Below, in pieces: positions 7,594 to 16,092 of a stretch of 44,476 nucleotides of DNA. The translations under genes were made by a program, and so were the position numbers. The stretch's first letter is position 1; each line of letters begins with the position of its first letter. The notes under the pieces are model-generated. The model ran no database searches, was not told the DNA's origin, and worked only from the letters and a program-made list of their open reading frames with translations. This stretch comes from UBA3210 sp048359995 (lineage in GTDB: Bacteria > Bacillota_I > Bacilli_A > RFN20 > CAG-449), in contig DBGCPK010000007.1 of NCBI GenBank assembly GCA_048359995.1, positions 1-44,476 of the forward strand. The letters are read 5' to 3'.

Positions 7594-9369
7594 ATGAAGA
7601 AAAAAAGAAATCTGAGCGAACTGATGTTTTTTGCGGGAAAGCACAGGTATTTAACTTATGCCTCGTGGTTGCTGTCGGTGATCAGCGCTATTTTGGCTCT
7701 GGTGCCTTTTGTTTACCTCTTTCTCATCGTCAAGGAAGTGATTGAAGTCGCACCCGATTTTTCTGCGGCGAAAGGCATCGTCTTTCACGGTTGGATGGCC
7801 GTGGTCTTTGCTTTGTCGTCGATTTTGGTCTATTTCGGCGCTTTGATGTGTTCGCATCTTTCGGCGTTCCGGATTGCAGGGAATATGCGGAAGGCGATGA
7901 TGAAGAAAATCGATGATCTTCCCTTGGGGTTCGTACAGGAAGAGGGCAGCGGAAAGATCAGGCGTATCGTCAACGATTCGAGCAAGGCGACGGAAACTTA
8001 TCTCGCCCATCAACTTCCGGATATGGCGGGAGCGATTGCGACGCCGATAGGAATGATCGTCCTCTTGTTTCTCTTCGACTGGCGGTTTGGACTTGTCTCT
8101 TTGCTGCCCGTGTTGTTCGGATTCGCGACGATGTTCAAAATGACTGGACCTCAAATGGCCAAGGATATGAAAAATTATCAAAATGCGTTGGGAGATATGA
8201 ACAACGAAGCGGTCGAATACGTTCGTGGGATTCCCGTGGTAAAGGTGTTCAATCAGACCGTACATTCATTCAAGAAATTCAAAGCGTCGATTGAAAATTA
8301 CGATCGGTTCTGCATCGCCTATACGAAAAAGTGCCGATTGCCGATGCTTTTTTTCACCACGCTCATCAACAGCGCTTTCGCTTTCTTGATTGCGTTCGTC
8401 TTGATACTTTCCGATGGGAAGGAGATTGCGGAGAACGTCCTTTTGAATTTTATTTTCTACGTCATTTTTACGCCGATTATCTCGACGGCGCTGACGAAAA
8501 TCATGTATATGAGCGAAAACGGAATGATCGTCTCCGACGCTTTGGAAAGGGTGCATTCGATTCTCGACAGAAAACCGCTTCGGGAAAGTGAAAAATCTCT
8601 TTCACCCCGTGGTTATTCGGTCGAATTCGATCGGGTTACTTTTGCTTATTCGAATGCGAAAACCGCGGCGTTGAAAAACGTCAGTTTCCGCGTTGAGGAG
8701 GGAGAAACTCTTGCCCTCGTCGGCCCAAGCGGCGGAGGCAAGACCACCGTCGCCGGCCTGATTTCCCGATTTTGGGACGTCGACGAAGGAGAAATCCGCA
8801 TCGGCGGAGTCAACGTCAAGGATATTTCCTGCGAATCGCTGATGAATTCGATCGCATATGTTTTTCAAGATAGTCGGCTTTTAAAGACCACGATCCTCGA
8901 AAACGTCCGTTTGGCTCGTCCCGAAGCGACCGAAGAAGAAGTGAGAGAGGCGCTTCACAAAGCTCGGTGCGATGATATTCTGTCCAAACTTCCGAATGGA
9001 ATCGACACGAGGATCGGAGCGAAAGGAGTCTATCTTTCCGGAGGAGAGCAGCAGAGAATCGCTATCGCGCGGATGATTCTCAAAGACGCGCCGATCGTTC
9101 TTTTAGACGAAGCGACCGCGTATGCCGACCCGGAAAACGAAGCGCTTCTTCAAGAAGCGTTGCGGGAACTTTCCAAAGGAAAAACGCTGATTATGATCGC
9201 GCATCGCCTTACAACAGTCAAAAATGCGGATCGCATTTTGGTTTTGAAGGACGGCGAAAAAGAAGAAGAAGGAACGCATGAGGAATTGATTCGGAATCGG
9301 GGATTATATCTGAAAATGTGGAACGATTATCGGACGTCCGTCAGTTGGAAAGTAGGGGGTAAAAGATGA
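7594..9369 (+). CDS. ABC exporter half-subunit A (permease-ATPase fusion)
   Basis: About 591 residues from ATG 7594, chosen because AAAAGGAGG lies 9 bases upstream; an in-frame ATG at 7540 has no ribosome site and sits next to the operator. The first 320 residues hold six membrane segments (ABC type-1 exporter fold). The ATPase domain has Walker A GPSGGGKTT (from residue 377), Q-loop FQDSRLL, signature LSGGEQQR (from 481), Walker B VLLDEATAYADPENE and H-loop AHRL. The ATAxADPENE form is typical of the YbtQ/IrtA-like group of paired exporters and siderophore transporters. It overlaps the next gene by 4 bases, giving a heterodimer. Likely substrate: a drug or small lipophilic molecule; the operator suggests inducible efflux. 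Confidence 0.9.
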   Translation: MKKKRNLSELMFFAGKHRYLTYASWLLSVISAILALVPFVYLFLIVKEVIEVAPDFSAAKGIVFHGWMAVVFALSSILVYFGALMCSHLSAFRIAGNMRKAMMKKIDDLPLGFVQEEGSGKIRRIVNDSSKATETYLAHQLPDMAGAIATPIGMIVLLFLFDWRFGLVSLLPVLFGFATMFKMTGPQMAKDMKNYQNALGDMNNEAVEYVRGIPVVKVFNQTVHSFKKFKASIENYDRFCIAYTKKCRLPMLFFTTLINSAFAFLIAFVLILSDGKEIAENVLLNFIFYVIFTPIISTALTKIMYMSENGMIVSDALERVHSILDRKPLRESEKSLSPRGYSVEFDRVTFAYSNAKTAALKNVSFRVEEGETLALVGPSGGGKTTVAGLISRFWDVDEGEIRIGGVNVKDISCESLMNSIAYVFQDSRLLKTTILENVRLARPEATEEEVREALHKARCDDILSKLPNGIDTRIGAKGVYLSGGEQQRIAIARMILKDAPIVLLDEATAYADPENEALLQEALRELSKGKTLIMIAHRLTTVKNADRILVLKDGEKEEEGTHEELIRNRGLYLKMWNDYRTSVSWKVGGKR

Positions 9370-11084
9370 TTTGTCGTTTAATGAAAAAATTCGCTTTATC
9401 GCGACAAGGAGCCGTCGATTTTATCTGGGCGGTCGTCGCCTGCACCGTCAGCGACCTTTCCTTTATGATTCCGGTCAGCCTGCTTTATTTTCTGGTCGTC
9501 GATTTTCTCAAAGGCGCCGTTCCGATCGGTCATATCGTCGGATACGGAATCGGTATCGCCTTGTCGTTGATCCTGATCTTTTTCACGGCTCTTTGGAAAT
9601 ACAACGCCACTTATTTCTCCACGTATAAAGAATCCGGCGTCCGCCGGATCCAATTGGCGGAAAAACTCAGGAAACTGCCTTTGGCTTTCTTCGGAAAGAA
9701 GGATCTCGCGGACTTGACCAATACGATTATGGGAGATTGCGCGACGATCGAACAGATGATGTCGCATTACGTTCCGCAGTTCTACGGTTCGGTTATCTCG
9801 ACCTGCCTGATCGCTTGCAGCCTTTTTGCATTCGAATGGCGGTTGGCTTTGAGTTCCTTGTGGGTGCTTCCGGTCGCTTTGATCATCGTAGGAGTCTCCA
9901 AAAAGGCGCAGAACGCTTTCAGTCGGAAGCAAAGTCGGGCTCAGATCGCCGTGGAAGACGGCGTTCAGGAAAATTTGGAAACAATTCGCGATTTAAAGAG
10001 CAACAATGCCGAAAAGCGCCACTTGAACGAGCTATTTGAAAAGATCGACGCGGTGGAAAAAAGAAGCATCAAGAGCGAATTGGGGGCGGCGATGTTCGTC
10101 GTACCGGCGCAGATGATCTTGAAACTCGGCATCGCGACGGTCGCTTTGGTCGGAAGTGTGCTATTGGTTCGGAATGAAATCGATCTGCCTGTTTTCTTCA
10201 TGTTCCTTCTCGTCGTTTCTCGGATTTACGAACCGATGAGCGGCTCGATGCAGAACTTGGCGGCGATGAATTCGCTTCAAATTCCGATCGATCGAATGAA
10301 CGAATTGGAGATGTGTCCGGAATTGACCGGAGAAAGCGAATTTTCTCCGAAAGGTTACGACATCGAATTCAAAGACGTCTCTTTCGCTTATAATTCCGAA
10401 GAAACGGTACTTGACGGGGTATCTTTCGTCGCCAAGCAAGGAGAAGTTACCGCGCTGATCGGCGAAAGCGGCGGAGGAAAATCGACTGCCGCGCGCTTGG
10501 CTGCGCGATTCTGGGACGTCGATCGGGGAAAAATTTCGATCGGAGGAATCGACGTCAGAAACGTCGAACCGGAAAGTCTGCTCAAAGCTTTTTCCATCGT
10601 CTTCCAAGACGTCACTCTATTCAATCAGTCGGTCAAAGAGAATATCCGGATCGGACGGCGCAACGCCTCCGATGAAGAAGTACTTCGTGCGGCTTGCGAA
10701 GCGCAATGCGATGAATTCGTTCGGAGACTTCCGGCAGGGTACGATACGATCATCGGGGAAAACGGATCGATGCTTTCCGGCGGCGAGCGACAGAGGATTT
10801 CCATCGCCCGCGCGATATTGAAAGATGCGCCGATCGTGATTATGGACGAAGCTACCGCCTCGCTCGATGCAGAAAACGAAACCGAAGTGCAGAGAGCGCT
10901 ATCCAATTTAATTGAGAACAAAACCGTCTTGATCATCGCTCATCGGATGCGGACGGTCGACGGCGCGGAAAAGATCGTCGTTTTGCAGGGCGGAAAGGTC
11001 GTCGAACAAGGAAACCCCGATGAATTAAAACGTCAAAACGGAGTCTATTCGCGAATGCTACATCTCCAATCCGAGGAAGCGTAA
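9366..11084 (+). CDS. ABC exporter half-subunit B (permease-ATPase fusion)
   Basis: 572 residues starting with ATGA overlap to subunit A, so translation is coupled. Six membrane segments in residues 1-310, then an ATPase domain with Walker A GESGGGKST (from 366), Q-loop FQDVTLF, signature LSGGERQR (from 470), Walker B VIMDEATASLDAENE and AHRM H-loop. Both half-subunits keep all catalytic motifs, so neither ATP site looks degenerate. With its partner it should form a heterodimeric exporter in the cytoplasmic membrane. The substrate cannot be told from sequence. Confidence 0.9.
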   Translation: MICRLMKKFALSRQGAVDFIWAVVACTVSDLSFMIPVSLLYFLVVDFLKGAVPIGHIVGYGIGIALSLILIFFTALWKYNATYFSTYKESGVRRIQLAEKLRKLPLAFFGKKDLADLTNTIMGDCATIEQMMSHYVPQFYGSVISTCLIACSLFAFEWRLALSSLWVLPVALIIVGVSKKAQNAFSRKQSRAQIAVEDGVQENLETIRDLKSNNAEKRHLNELFEKIDAVEKRSIKSELGAAMFVVPAQMILKLGIATVALVGSVLLVRNEIDLPVFFMFLLVVSRIYEPMSGSMQNLAAMNSLQIPIDRMNELEMCPELTGESEFSPKGYDIEFKDVSFAYNSEETVLDGVSFVAKQGEVTALIGESGGGKSTAARLAARFWDVDRGKISIGGIDVRNVEPESLLKAFSIVFQDVTLFNQSVKENIRIGRRNASDEEVLRAACEAQCDEFVRRLPAGYDTIIGENGSMLSGGERQRISIARAILKDAPIVIMDEATASLDAENETEVQRALSNLIENKTVLIIAHRMRTVDGAEKIVVLQGGKVVEQGNPDELKRQNGVYSRMLHLQSEEA

Positions 11085-11134
11085 TAGGGCGATGATGTCG
11101 CATTCGGAAAGCAAAACGGAAATTCAAAAAAAAC

Positions 11135-11163
11135 TTGAAATTTTGCTGAATCGGGGTTAAAAT
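11135..11163 (+). promoter_or_regulatory. sigma-A-type promoter for the structured leader
   Basis: -35 TTGAAA (11135-11140), 17-base spacer, -10 TAAAAT (11158-11163). It predicts transcription from about 11170 and therefore a leader of about 130 bases before the gene at 11300. The rest of the 11085-11299 gap holds only the leader element. Confidence 0.7.
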
Positions 11164-11190
11164 CAAACCGAATTTGAAAACGATATTCGA

Positions 11191-11270
11191 AAGACACACG
11201 TAGGGAGAAATCCCGTAAATCTGATCACGGAAGGGATAGAGTGAAAAAGATTCGTGCGTCTTTTTCTTTG
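11191..11270 (+). ncRNA. structured 5' leader: three-way junction with U-tract (candidate riboswitch or attenuator)
   Basis: P1 pairs AAGACACACG (11191-11200) with CGUGCGUCUU (11253-11262), 9 of 10 pairs. Inside it, P2 is GGGA-GAAA-UCCC (11203-11214). P3 is AAUCU/AGAUU (11218-11222 with 11248-11252) continuing as UCAC/GUGA (11225-11228 with 11241-11244) across a small internal loop, closed by a 12-base loop GGAAGGGAUAGA. P3 abuts P1 with no linker. A U-tract directly follows P1, and the start codon is 30 bases further. A promoter lies just upstream. I do not match it to a known riboswitch class. The pairing is seen; the function is inferred. Confidence 0.55.
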
Positions 11271-11299
11271 CGGAAAAAGACCGGAAAGAAGGAAAAGAA

Positions 11300-11878
11300 A
11301 TGTCAAGAAAAAGAAAATTACTCTTCGCTCTGCTCAGCGTCATCGTCACCGTGCACGCCTATGTCTTTTACAGCTTGTACGTCGTTAACGGGAAAACTTT
11401 GACGACGATCTATGAAACGAGTTCGGTTTTGGAAGCGATCCGAATTCAAGGAGGAGTCTATTGTTTCGGAAGAATGCTTCCTATCGGAGGAATTCTGCTC
11501 GTCGAGTTTCTTTTCGCTTTGACTTTGGAAATTTTTCTCGGACAGCCTTTATCGATGAAAATCGCGATGAAACTATTCGATCCGAAAAAAACGAATCCGT
11601 TTCTATTTGAAACCGCGGTGATCTGCTCGACCGTTCTTTTGATGTGCCCGTCGATGAGTTTGATCGCGGCATTCCTCTATTATCCTTATTATGAAGGATT
11701 TCATTTCCTGAAATGGCTTGCCGATTGGGTGAAACTGGTCTGCCTGAACTTTCCGTTTGCTTTCTTCTCGCAGATTTTTTTCATTCAGCCTTTGATCCGG
11801 GCGATTTTCAAAATATTGTTTAAACCGAAAAAACTCAAATCCTTAGAGGAAGAAAGGGAAGAGATGCCGGCGGAATGA
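11300..11878 (+). CDS. DUF2798-like integral membrane protein
   Basis: 192 residues with four membrane segments (about 6-25, 54-72, 94-116 and 138-160) in two repeats of a helix pair. Each repeat carries a polar Pro/Ser-containing turn (for example CPSMSLIAAFLYY and FPFAFFSQIFFIQPL), which recalls the DUF2798 repeat. The C-terminus is Lys-rich and then acidic. AAGGAAAAG lies before the ATG. It has its own promoter and structured leader, so its expression is probably controlled by transcription attenuation. Function unknown; a small transporter-like role is possible. Confidence 0.6.
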   Translation: MSRKRKLLFALLSVIVTVHAYVFYSLYVVNGKTLTTIYETSSVLEAIRIQGGVYCFGRMLPIGGILLVEFLFALTLEIFLGQPLSMKIAMKLFDPKKTNPFLFETAVICSTVLLMCPSMSLIAAFLYYPYYEGFHFLKWLADWVKLVCLNFPFAFFSQIFFIQPLIRAIFKILFKPKKLKSLEEEREEMPAE

Positions 11879-11896
11879 CCGGTTTTTCTTTTTTTT
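11866..11896 (+). terminator. weak intrinsic terminator overlapping the stop codon
   Basis: GCCGG (11866-11870) pairs with CCGGU (11879-11883) around an 8-base loop that contains the stop codon, followed by a long T-rich run. The stem is short, so efficiency may be modest. The rest of 11897-12070 shows no gene. Confidence 0.45.
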
Positions 11897-12070
11897 GAGT
11901 CGCAAAAAGCGATCCGAAAGTATCGTAGCGTTCGAATGTTTCTTCGCCCCCTTGCCGCGATACGGATTTTTTCCGTTCTTTTCAAAGAACAGGCAGGATG
12001 GGAAAAACTCTCCGATTCATCGTTGCAAAACGTTCGTCTACGAAGAAAAACGAGGATCCATCTATTTTAT

Positions 12071-12099
12071 TTGACAACGGGCATTTCGCATTTTAAAAT
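12071..12099 (+). promoter_or_regulatory. sigma-A promoter of the MacB-type ABC operon
   Basis: Consensus -35 TTGACA (12071-12076), exact 17-base spacer, -10 TAAAAT (12094-12099). The palindromic operator begins 4 bases downstream of the -10, over the expected transcription start. Confidence 0.85.
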
Positions 12100-12102
12100 A
12101 TC

Positions 12103-12118
12103 GTTAGCGACCGCTAAC
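12103..12118. promoter_or_regulatory. palindromic operator GTTAGCGACCGCTAAC
   Basis: Seven-base perfect arms GTTAGCG/CGCTAAC with a 2-base centre. Same length and same outer hexamers as the site at 7521. It covers the predicted start of transcription, so a bound repressor would block initiation. It indicates joint control of the two ABC operons. Confidence 0.8.
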
Positions 12119-12151
12119 ATGGGGCCGGTTTGCCGTTGAAAGGAAATATTT

Positions 12152-12853
12152 ATGGAAGCCATTCGTTTTGAAGAAGTTTCGCGCGTTTATACGAGCGGAG
12201 AGCATCAATTAAAAGCGCTGGATCAAGTCGATCTCAGTCTGGAAGAGGGGAAGTTCATCGTCATTCTCGGTCCCAGCGGTGCAGGGAAGAGTACGTTGCT
12301 CAATTTGCTCGGAGGTCTCGACAGCCCGACAAGCGGAACGATCAAAGTTTACGGAAAGGACATCTCCGGTTTAAGCGAAGACCAGCTCGCGGAATACCGC
12401 GCGGAGACCGTCGGGTTTGTCTTTCAGTTCTACAATTTAATTCCGACGTTGACGGTCTATGAAAACGTCGCGTTGGTCAAAGAGATCGTCCAAGAGGCAT
12501 TGGATCCGGTGAAAATTCTGGAAGAAGTAGGATTAAAAGACCACTTGAATCAATTTCCGTCCCAGTTAAGCGGAGGAGAGCAGCAGCGCGTAAGCATCGC
12601 CCGCGCGCTCTGCAAGAATCCGAAGATTCTCCTTTGCGACGAACCGACGGGAGCATTGGATTCCGATACCGGCGTCCTCGTCCTGAAATTGCTTTTGTCT
12701 ATGGCGAAAAATTATCATAAGACGATCGTCATCGTCACGCATAATCAGAATATCGCCAAGATGGCGGATGTCGTCATCCGCGTAAAAAACGGCAAAATCC
12801 GTTCGTGCGAAACGCAAAGCGAGCCGTTAAGCGCCGAGGAGGTTGAATGGTGA
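12152..12853 (+). CDS. ABC transporter ATP-binding protein, MacB/LolD type
   Basis: 233 residues, the normal length for this family. Walker A GPSGAGKST (residues 40-48), Q-loop FQFYNLIPTLTVYENV, signature LSGGEQQR (139-146), Walker B ILLCDEPTGALDS (Asp163, Glu164) and H-loop VTHN. The segment NLIPTLTVYENV is typical of the MacB/FtsE/LolD group, which pairs with FtsX-like permeases, as here. It would power a mechanotransmitter-type ABC complex acting on membrane-associated substrates such as antimicrobial peptides or lipids. Its stop overlaps the permease start. Controlled by the promoter and operator at 12071-12118. Confidence 0.93.
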   Translation: MEAIRFEEVSRVYTSGEHQLKALDQVDLSLEEGKFIVILGPSGAGKSTLLNLLGGLDSPTSGTIKVYGKDISGLSEDQLAEYRAETVGFVFQFYNLIPTLTVYENVALVKEIVQEALDPVKILEEVGLKDHLNQFPSQLSGGEQQRVSIARALCKNPKILLCDEPTGALDSDTGVLVLKLLLSMAKNYHKTIVIVTHNQNIAKMADVVIRVKNGKIRSCETQSEPLSAEEVEW

Positions 12854-15123
12854 TGCTTTGGAAAAAATGGATTCGGACGGCTTTCGGCTACAAGGCGCAG
12901 TTCATTTCGATGATATTGATGATGGCCATCGGTATGGGGGTGTTTTTCGGTTTTCATGCCGAATGGTACAGCCTGAAAAAGGATACCGACGACTTTATGG
13001 CGCAATGCCTTTACGCCGATTATCGCCTGTACGACGACAAGGGATTTACCGAAGAAGATATTTCGGCAATTCGGAATATCGACGGCGTGGAGTCCGCGAC
13101 GCGTTTTTTGTCCGTCAATGTGGGAATCAAGGATCGCGAGCAGTTGCTGGCTTTGACGATCGTGGAAGATTACGTAAATACGCGCATGGTGATCGTCGAA
13201 GGAGAAGAATATGATGAATCTTCCGACGGATTTTATCTTTCGGACAAATTTGCCGATCAAAACGGCATCGCATTGGGCGACTCCGTGACGATAACTTATC
13301 AGGGGATAGAAGTATCGGGAACGGTCGTCAGCTTGGTGAAAAGCGCGGAATATATGATCTGCGTCTCCGGCTCCGAACAGTTGATGCCGGATTACCGTTC
13401 TTTCGGTTTCGCCTACATTTCCCCGCAGAAACTCAAAGGCATTTTGGGGAACGCTTTTTATCCTCAAATCAACCTCCGCTCCAAGTTGGATGAAAATATC
13501 CTCAACCAATCGGTCAGCGAAACATTGGGGAAAACGACGTTGATTCTTTCAAAAGATCAGCATGTCGCCTACGCTGCGGCAAAATCCGAGATCGAGGAAG
13601 GTCAAACGATGGGATTGATTCTTCCGGTGCTTTTCCTGGCCATCGGCGTTCTGACGATGATTACCACGATGCATCGGATCACCGTCAACGAAAAAATTCA
13701 GATCGGAACTTTGAAGGCGTTGGGGTTCAAAAACCGCCGCATTCTCGCGCATTATACGTCTTACGGATTTTTTATCGGCGTTCTGGGTTCGATTTTCGCG
13801 GTAGGATTAGGATACGGCATCGCCGCCATAACCGTCAATCCGACCACTTTTCAGGGAACTTATTTCGATCTTCCGTGTTGGAATCTCTATTTTCCGTTTT
13901 ACTCTTGGCTGGTCTTGATCGCCATGATCGCTTTTCTGACTTTGATTTGCTTTTTATCGGTGAAAAAGATGCTGAAAGGAACGGCGGCAGAGTCTTTGCG
14001 CCCTTATGTACCGAAAAAGATCAAACCATTAATCGTCGAAAAGACGAAGATATGGAAGCATTTTCGCTTCGGAACGCGCTGGAATCTCCGCGACGCGCTT
14101 CGGCATAAATCGCGAACCACGATGAGTTTAATCGGTGTTCTCGGTTGCACGATTCTTTTAATCGGCGGATTGGGAATGCGTGATACGATGAACGATTTTC
14201 TCGGCTTGATGGACAAAGAGATCTACGCTTATGAGACCAAAGTGAATTTCGTGGAAACGGCTTCGGAACAGGAAACTTTCGAATTTATCGAACGGTACGA
14301 CGCCGATTTTTTGGCCGAAACCAGCGGCGAACTCGACGGGAAGAACATCACTTTCGAAATTTACGATGTAAGTCACGACCGGGTTCGTTTCGTCGATCGG
14401 AACAATCGAATCGTCGCTCTCGAAGATGAGGGCGTTTATATCTGTCAAAGGTTGACCGATTCCTATTCAATCGGCGACACCTTGCTTTTTTCGCCTTATG
14501 GCTCGGATCAAACTTACGAAGTGAAAGTGGCCGGAGTCATTCGTTCCTTTATGAGCGAATCCGTCACGATGACTTCCGCTTATGCCCGAAAGCAGGGAAT
14601 TCCTTTTCGAATCAGCACGGCCTTTCTCGATCAAAGCGTCGATCAAATCGCGTCCGCGAGTTGCGTTTCGGGAATGCAGAGCAAGCAGGCGGTTATGGAC
14701 AGTTACGACAGTTTCATGGAAATCATGAATATGATGGTGCTGATTTTCGTCCTCGGCGCTGTGTTTCTCTGCATCATCGTGCTTTACAATCTCGGAGTGA
14801 TGAGTTACATCGAAAGATATCGGGAGTTGGCAACGCTGAAAGTCGTCGGTTTTAAAAACCGGAAAATCGGACGGCTTTTAATCGGTCAAAATCTGTGGTT
14901 GACGTTGATCGGTCTGATCGTCGGGATACCTTCCGGCGTGGGCGTTCTCTACCTGTTGCTTCAAACTCTTGCCGACGAATACGAATTGAAAATGACGATC
15001 GGAATTTCGACGTATCTCTTATGCACGCTGCTCACAATGGGGGTGTCCTTCCTTGTCGGCATCTTCATCGCGCGGAAGAACAGGAAAATCGACATGGTCG
15101 AAGCGCTGAAAGGCGCGGAGTAA
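12847..15123 (+). CDS. FtsX/MacB-type ABC permease with two FtsX domains
   Basis: 758 residues. One N-terminal membrane helix (about 17-36), an extracytoplasmic domain of about 215 residues, then three or four helices (about 255-380, first FtsX unit). A second helix (about 428-448) precedes another extracytoplasmic domain, followed by three helices (about 625-750, second FtsX unit). Both units carry the telltale cytoplasmic loop (IGTLKALGFKNRRI and LATLKVVGFKNRKI). Two start codons are possible, ATG 12847 or ATG 12853; GAGGAGG at 12836 serves either (spacers 4 and 10). With the ATPase it forms an inducible MacB-like system, probably for peptide or lipid efflux or resistance. Confidence 0.9.
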   Translation: MVMLWKKWIRTAFGYKAQFISMILMMAIGMGVFFGFHAEWYSLKKDTDDFMAQCLYADYRLYDDKGFTEEDISAIRNIDGVESATRFLSVNVGIKDREQLLALTIVEDYVNTRMVIVEGEEYDESSDGFYLSDKFADQNGIALGDSVTITYQGIEVSGTVVSLVKSAEYMICVSGSEQLMPDYRSFGFAYISPQKLKGILGNAFYPQINLRSKLDENILNQSVSETLGKTTLILSKDQHVAYAAAKSEIEEGQTMGLILPVLFLAIGVLTMITTMHRITVNEKIQIGTLKALGFKNRRILAHYTSYGFFIGVLGSIFAVGLGYGIAAITVNPTTFQGTYFDLPCWNLYFPFYSWLVLIAMIAFLTLICFLSVKKMLKGTAAESLRPYVPKKIKPLIVEKTKIWKHFRFGTRWNLRDALRHKSRTTMSLIGVLGCTILLIGGLGMRDTMNDFLGLMDKEIYAYETKVNFVETASEQETFEFIERYDADFLAETSGELDGKNITFEIYDVSHDRVRFVDRNNRIVALEDEGVYICQRLTDSYSIGDTLLFSPYGSDQTYEVKVAGVIRSFMSESVTMTSAYARKQGIPFRISTAFLDQSVDQIASASCVSGMQSKQAVMDSYDSFMEIMNMMVLIFVLGAVFLCIIVLYNLGVMSYIERYRELATLKVVGFKNRKIGRLLIGQNLWLTLIGLIVGIPSGVGVLYLLLQTLADEYELKMTIGISTYLLCTLLTMGVSFLVGIFIARKNRKIDMVEALKGAE

Positions 15124-15130
15124 ACTTTCG

Positions 15131-15163
15131 GATTCCGTCTAAAATGCAAGATGGAATCTTTTT
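15131..15163 (+). terminator. intrinsic terminator
   Basis: GATTCCGTCT (15131-15140) pairs with AGATGGAATC (15149-15158), a 10-base stem with one G-U pair and an 8-base loop, followed by TTTTT. It ends the MacB-type operon. Confidence 0.85.
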
Positions 15164-15215
15164 GATTCAAAGGAAATCGAATTGTGCTTAATTTCATCGC
15201 CGATTTGTACTTCTG

Positions 15216-15594
15216 ATGCTCGCGTTGGATATCGTCGACTTTATCAACGCGCTCCATTGTCAATCCAAAAAGGCGCTTCGCATCACGGAAAGGTGCTTTT
15301 ACATTTTGCACGGGTTGTTTCCGATCGTTTTGATCGTTTACGCTTTACCATCGTTTTCGGCGCTCTTTGGATTCTCGTCGGCATCGCGATGGTTTTTTTG
15401 TTTCGTATGCGGAGACGCTTTGCCCGCTGGTCGTATTCGAAATTTCGCAAAACGATCGACAGGATGATCTGTCTTTACCTGAAATGCCTTCTGACGGCGC
15501 AAAAGAGTCGATCCTTTATCTCTGCGCATCGGAAGAAGATTATCTGATCTACTATGTGAAAGAATGCGAGGAGAATCGCTTCGACTTTATCTGA
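15216..15594 (+). pseudogene. small membrane protein gene broken by two frameshifts
   Basis: Three frames read as one protein in succession. From ATG 15216 comes a soluble start and a hydrophobic segment (YILHGLFPIVLIVYALPS). A second frame carries another membrane segment (LWILVGIAMVFLFRMRRR). A third frame carries an acidic end (SEEDYLIYYVKECEENRF) with a stop at 15592-15594. Each hand-over needs one small indel. The composition matches the core zone, so this is a recently damaged native gene, or sequencing error. Family not recognised. Confidence 0.45.
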
Positions 15595-15728
15595 TCGGTA
15601 ATTTTCCCGGAGGAGAAGCGCACAGAAATGCTTTTGAACGCGTTCGATCGCCGCGCGAACGATCGGGAAGAAAAAAGCGAATAAACCTTCTTCCGGTTGC
15701 TCTATTCGAAGAAACAGGTGTACGGAAA

Positions 15729-15751
15729 AACGGATTTCGGAATCGTTTTTT
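15729..15751 (+). terminator. intrinsic terminator
   Basis: AACGGATT (15729-15736) pairs with AATCGTT (15741-15747), leaving one bulged G, with a TCGG loop and a T-run behind. It would end the broken gene's transcript. Between 15595 and 15728 I see no other feature. Confidence 0.65.
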
Positions 15752-15837
15752 GATTTTATAGGTGCTTTTCTTCCGTTTTACTGGTAAACTATTGTACGAG
15801 GAATCGGTTTATCCGATTTGAAAAGGAGCTATTAAAG

Positions 15838-16089
15838 ATGATCGAATTCAGATACGATACGCAATTGTTGATCGAAGGAAAGAACTTGGACGAAGATAAG
15901 ATTCAGGATTATTTCTTCGAGCATTTCAAGGGAGACTGCCTTCTCGCCGTCGGAGACGACGAATTGATCAAAATCCATTATCACACGAACGAACCGTGGA
16001 AAGTTTTGGAATACTGCGCGAGTTTGGGAGAAATCTACGACATCGTCGTCGAGGATATGGATCGTCAGGCCCGCGGATTAAAAGGCTAG
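15838..16089 (+). CDS. free-standing FakA/DAK-like domain protein
   Basis: 83 residues. The sequence follows the central domain of fatty-acid kinase FakA (DAK2-family, YloV-type) almost motif by motif: FRYDTQLLIEG near the start, then a GDCLLAVGDDELIKIHYHT stretch, then VLEYCASLGEIYDIVVEDM and a final RQA. Full FakA is about 550 residues with an N-terminal kinase domain that is absent here. AAAAGGAGC precedes the ATG. Three bases separate its stop from the GTG of ybaK. It may act as a partner of FakB-type proteins, or be a relic kept by selection. The domain assignment is from memory of the family; the function is open. Confidence 0.7.
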   Translation: MIEFRYDTQLLIEGKNLDEDKIQDYFFEHFKGDCLLAVGDDELIKIHYHTNEPWKVLEYCASLGEIYDIVVEDMDRQARGLKG

Positions 16090-16092
16090 TCG

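Noticed and set aside
7540..7596. Upstream ATG (7540) as start of ABC subunit A
   Set aside because: No ribosome site, and only 4 bases from the operator; ATG 7594 has an excellent AAAAGGAGG.
11936..12139. 67-codon frame upstream of the MacB-type ATPase
   Set aside because: It would cover the promoter and operator, has no RBS and its composition is not protein-like.
12745..13509. 254-codon open frame on the minus strand opposite the ABC permease
   Set aside because: It mirrors the codon pattern of the strong plus-strand gene, has no RBS and no recognisable domain. The same applies to the long minus-strand frame at 25034-26155 opposite the amylase.
15564..15761. 65-codon frame after the broken membrane gene
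   Set aside because: Arg-rich shadow translation that runs through a terminator; no RBS.
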